Origin: Rikenellaceae bacterium
GTDB lineage: Bacteria > Bacteroidota > Bacteroidia > Bacteroidales > Rikenellaceae
DNA length: 8,697 nucleotides
Direction: 5' to 3'
Assembly (NCBI GenBank): GCA_021203585.1
Contig: JAJQAW010000303.1
Coordinates: 1-8,697 of the forward strand
Under the pieces are notes generated by a model. It made no database searches. It was not told the DNA's origin and saw only the letters and a program-made list of their open reading frames with translations. The position numbers and the translations under genes were made by a program. Shown piece by piece: positions 6,214 through 8,697 of this stretch; positions within the stretch are counted from its first letter, which is position 1, and each line of letters opens with the position of its first letter.

Positions 6214-7232
6214 AAATAGCCGACATCGAATTACCGGATCGGCCGCTTTTTCTGGCTCCGATGGAGGATGTAACCGATCCCTCTTTCCGGTATATCTGCA
6301 AACAATACGGTGCGGATGTGGTTTATTCCGAATTTATCTCTTCCGACGGCCTGATCCGCGAGGCTGCCAAATCCGTAGCCAAACTCACTCTTTTCGATTA
6401 TGAACGGCCTGTAGGCATTCAGCTCTACGGCCATTTGATCGAGCCGATGGTCCAGGCTGCCCGGCGGGCCGAAGAGGCTTCTCCGGATTTGATCGACATC
6501 AATTTCGGCTGTCCGGTCAAAAAAATCGCCAATCGGGGGGCGGGTTCGGGCATGATGAAAGATGTGCCGCTGCTGGTAGAAATGACCCGGCAAATCGTGC
6601 GGGCGGTCCGAAAACCGGTCACCGTAAAGACCCGCCTGGGTTGGGATGAAGAGCACAAAAACATCGAAGAAATAGCCGAACGGCTTCAGGATGTGGGAAT
6701 CGCCGCACTGACCATCCATGGCCGCACCCGTAGCCAGATGTATAAAGGACAGGCGGATTGGACCCTGATCGGACGGGTGAAAAATAATCCCCGCATCCGA
6801 ATCCCGATTATCGGCAACGGCGATATCACCTCCGCTCAACAGGCCCAAACCGCTTTCGACCGGTATGGCGTGGATGGTATTATGATCGGCCGGGCCACCT
6901 ACGGGCGGCCCTGGATTTTTCAGGAGTGCCGGCACTTAATGCAAACCGGGCAGCCGATGGCTCAGCCGTCGGTGGCAGAGCGAGTAGCCCTGGCCAAACT
7001 GCACTTATCTAAATCCCTGGAATTCAAAGGAGAAAAAGTCGGAATTCTGGAAATGCGCCGCCATTTCAGCGCTTATTTCAAAGGATTGCCCCATTTCAAG
7101 GAGACCCGGATGAAATTGGTCACCCAAACCAGTGAACAGGCGTTGATCGAGACCCTGGAATCCATCGTTGAGCGCTGGGGAGATTTCGATATGAGCGAGC
7201 AGGTCCCGGAAGGCATCACCTCCCGCGAATAA
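6207..7232 (+). CDS. dusB: tRNA-dihydrouridine synthase, DusB-like
   Basis: Dus enzymes are FMN-dependent reductases that convert uridine to dihydrouridine in tRNA. The 341-residue protein has the expected TIM-barrel motifs: FLAPMEDVTDPSFR (15-28, FMN-binding loop), DINFGCPVKK (97-106, catalytic C102), TVKTRLGW (139-146), TIHGRTRSQMYKG (169-181), IIGNGDI (201-207) and GIMIGRA (224-230). The overall pattern is that of Bacteroidetes DusB-like proteins; the exact target uridine cannot be read from sequence. The frame is open far upstream through ung, but the real start is most likely GTG 6207. It gives the family-typical VKIADIELPDRPLFLAP and is preceded by AAAGGAG at 6192-6198, a clear Shine-Dalgarno with suitable spacing. 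It overlaps the end of ung by 7 bp, so the two are probably co-transcribed and coupled. It converges with the glycosyltransferase, with 26 bp between stops. Confidence 0.93.
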   Translation: MVKIADIELPDRPLFLAPMEDVTDPSFRYICKQYGADVVYSEFISSDGLIREAAKSVAKLTLFDYERPVGIQLYGHLIEPMVQAARRAEEASPDLIDINFGCPVKKIANRGAGSGMMKDVPLLVEMTRQIVRAVRKPVTVKTRLGWDEEHKNIEEIAERLQDVGIAALTIHGRTRSQMYKGQADWTLIGRVKNNPRIRIPIIGNGDITSAQQAQTAFDRYGVDGIMIGRATYGRPWIFQECRHLMQTGQPMAQPSVAERVALAKLHLSKSLEFKGEKVGILEMRRHFSAYFKGLPHFKETRMKLVTQTSEQALIETLESIVERWGDFDMSEQVPEGITSRE

Positions 7233-7258
7233 CCCTTATTCCATACCCGCAATCCGGC

Positions 7259-8551
7259 TCACTGTCGTTTTTTCTGACCGGCGGCCGAGGTCGCGCACAA
7301 ATCCCGGTAGAGGTTCCGGTATTGTTCGGTTATACGCCCGATGTTGAAACGAGATAATACCACCTCACGGGCTCGAACGGATAATTTCGCCTGAGAAGCC
7401 TCGGTCAATCCCCACCTCAACCCCCGGGCCAGTTCCTGCGTATTCCCGCGGCGGGCTAGGAAACCGTTTTGCAGGTGTTCCACCATTTCCGGAATTCCTC
7501 CGGTCTGAAAGCCGATTACCGGGGTACCACAGCTTAGCGATTCCATCACCGTATTGGGCAGGTTATCTTCCAGCGAAGGCGCTAAAAAGAAATCGGCCGA
7601 CCGATACAACGTGCGCAAAATCTCGGGATCGGAAATCTTTCCGTGCCACTGCCAGGCGACCGGAAGATCCTCCAACGCGGCAGCCTGGTTTTTCACTCCT
7701 CCGAATAAAACCAACAATACCTCTTCCCGGTATTCGGGCTCTAACGCTTTCAAAGCTGCCTTTAGACAGGAGAAGCCTTTCACCGGATCGTCGATCCGGG
7801 CAGCGCCCAGCAGTAGAATTTTTTTCCCTACCGGCAGACCGGCCTCCCGGCGGGAGTCCTGCCGGTCGCCCGGACTGAAAAATTCCGTGTCGATCGGATT
7901 GGGAATCACCGCTGCGGGCAACTCCCGGCTCAGTGCGCTTTCCCGGCATTTTTCCCGCAACCAGCGGCTTACCGGAACCAGATGAATCGGTGCATACCGA
8001 TACAAGGTCTTCTTTTTTCTAAAAATACGAGCGGAAAGATCGACACTCCGATCGGAATTCAAAAAAGGACAGGCTCCGCATCCGGATCGATACCGATCGC
8101 ATCCCCAGGCGTGGTGACAAATACCCGTGACGGGCCACATATCGTGCAGGGTCCAGACAACGGGTTTACCCAAAGCCGACAATTTGCGGATATCATTCAG
8201 CGACAGCATCCCCTGGTTGATCCAATGCAGATGAATGATATCGGCCTGCCGAACCGGGGCCATCCGCGAAAGATCGATACCGGTATCGGCAAGCGAAACC
8301 ATGAATAACTTTTTCCGCGAAAAGCCGTTGTTCAGTAAAATGACCCACCGCTCCCACAGAAACCGCAGCTGATTGAGCAGCCGGCGCCGGAGTGTCGAAT
8401 CGAGACCGATCACTCCCGGGTCCCGGGTCGTTCGATCGCGGACAATCAGAGTTACCTCGATACCGGTCTCTTTCAACGCTTCCCGGAGCCGGGAAGCGGC
8501 CACCGCCGCGCCTCCCTGTCGGTCGGAGGTATTGATCATCACTACTTTCAT
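7259..8551 (-). CDS. glycosyltransferase family 4 (GT-B fold), WcaC-like
   Basis: This 430-residue enzyme probably transfers a sugar from a nucleotide donor during surface polysaccharide or glycan synthesis at the cytoplasmic face of the membrane. The N-terminal domain has SDRQGGAAVAASRLREAL (9-26), IIHLHWINQGMLS (105-117) and WTLHDMWPVTGICHH (133-147). A Cys cluster (C145, C151, C158, C161), common in this subfamily, follows. The C-terminal donor-binding domain has VIPNPIDTEFF (215-225), DDPVKGF (254-260) and SLEDNLPNTVMESLSCGTPV (326-345), ending with GGIPEMV. Donor and acceptor are unknown. I chose ATG 8551 over TTG 8557 because it begins the canonical MKVVMIN strand and its ATG overlaps, as ATGA, the apparent ancestral stop of the upstream glycosyltransferase. 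That overlap indicates a co-transcribed glycan locus extending off the right edge. The last residues (AAGQKKRQ) are a polar tail. Confidence 0.92.
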   Translation of the reverse strand: MKVVMINTSDRQGGAAVAASRLREALKETGIEVTLIVRDRTTRDPGVIGLDSTLRRRLLNQLRFLWERWVILLNNGFSRKKLFMVSLADTGIDLSRMAPVRQADIIHLHWINQGMLSLNDIRKLSALGKPVVWTLHDMWPVTGICHHAWGCDRYRSGCGACPFLNSDRSVDLSARIFRKKKTLYRYAPIHLVPVSRWLREKCRESALSRELPAAVIPNPIDTEFFSPGDRQDSRREAGLPVGKKILLLGAARIDDPVKGFSCLKAALKALEPEYREEVLLVLFGGVKNQAAALEDLPVAWQWHGKISDPEILRTLYRSADFFLAPSLEDNLPNTVMESLSCGTPVIGFQTGGIPEMVEHLQNGFLARRGNTQELARGLRWGLTEASQAKLSVRAREVVLSRFNIGRITEQYRNLYRDLCATSAAGQKKRQ

Positions 8552-8697
8552 GGGCAAATCCGGCGAAAAGCTTCGATAAAGCGGTCGGAAACGGTGTTCA
8601 GATTGATCCGATCCCGGATGGTTTCATAGGCTCGTACTCCCATTTGCCGCCGGTTTTGTTAGTAGGCAAAAAGTTCCAAGAGTTTTTCGGTCAGACA
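8548..8697 (-). pseudogene. C-terminal fragment of a second glycosyltransferase, with an in-frame TAA
   Basis: Reading in from the right edge, the minus strand encodes LTEKLLELFAY, then TAA (8661-8659), then 36 more codons in the same frame (QNRRQMGVRAYETIRDRINL, continuing to RRICP) before TGA at 8550-8548. This is the look of a glycosyltransferase C-terminal helix, and the final TGA overlaps the next gene's ATG by four bases, as expected for an intact operon. So the TGA is the probable ancestral stop and the TAA a later nonsense change, possibly from a CAA Gln codon. The gene could still make a protein lacking its last 36 residues. Most of it lies outside the window, so its family and activity cannot be judged. 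Confidence 0.6.

Noticed and set aside
546..8697. Genome-wide stop-codon reassignment, suggested by in-frame TAG and TAA at possible Gln positions
   Set aside because: TAA ends ung, dus, pgpH and the lipoprotein gene normally, so TAA is a working stop here; the two cases are better explained as separate nonsense changes. TAG alone remains untested, as no gene here uses it as its natural stop.
1..8697. CRISPR arrays, transposases, tRNA or rRNA genes, toxin-antitoxin or defence genes
   Set aside because: I looked for direct repeats with regular spacing, insertion-sequence ends, cloverleaf-like segments and short paired ORFs on both strands and saw none that hold up.

Overview
The window looks like a chromosomal segment from a Bacteroidetes bacterium, most likely order Bacteroidales. 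The evidence is the TAnnTTTG-type -7 promoter elements before ung and before the lipoprotein gene, A-rich ribosome-binding regions, a PgpH-type HD phosphohydrolase of the Bacteroidales form, and a surface lipoprotein without recognisable non-Bacteroidales features. The sequence is moderately GC-rich, which would fit a Rikenellaceae/Alistipes-like host, but that placement is inference.

Layout. (1) 1-2062, plus strand: a decayed fragment of a tailed-phage packaging module. It holds the 3' end of an unknown ORF, a short small-terminase-like gene, and a large terminase gene broken by an in-frame TAG and by a frameshift in a run of eight G. No portal, capsid or tail gene follows. (2) 2088-2125: a perfect 38-bp palindrome in the convergent gap, probably a bidirectional terminator. 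(3) 2177-5327, minus strand: a two-domain lipoprotein with an internal duplication joined by a Gly-Asp linker, and upstream of it a seven-transmembrane HD-domain protein of the PgpH/YqfF family, probably a cyclic-di-AMP phosphodiesterase. (4) 5328-5550: a divergent intergenic region holding the ung promoter and a GC-rich, hairpin-prone stretch that may be the pgpH leader. (5) 5551-7232, plus strand: ung (uracil-DNA glycosylase) and a DusB-like tRNA-dihydrouridine synthase, overlapping by 7 bp. (6) 7259-8697, minus strand: two glycosyltransferase genes that originally overlapped by ATGA. The upstream one is partial and carries an in-frame TAA 36 codons before its apparent ancestral stop.

How the genes fit together. 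The middle of the window is housekeeping: second-messenger turnover, DNA repair and tRNA modification. The right edge is the end of a polysaccharide or surface-glycan biosynthesis locus. The left edge is a prophage remnant. I see no defence island, CRISPR array, transposase, RNA gene or convincing new multi-gene system. The most notable points are the doubly disrupted terminase next to the palindrome, the duplicated lipoprotein, the structured pgpH leader, and the nonsense codon in the partial glycosyltransferase.
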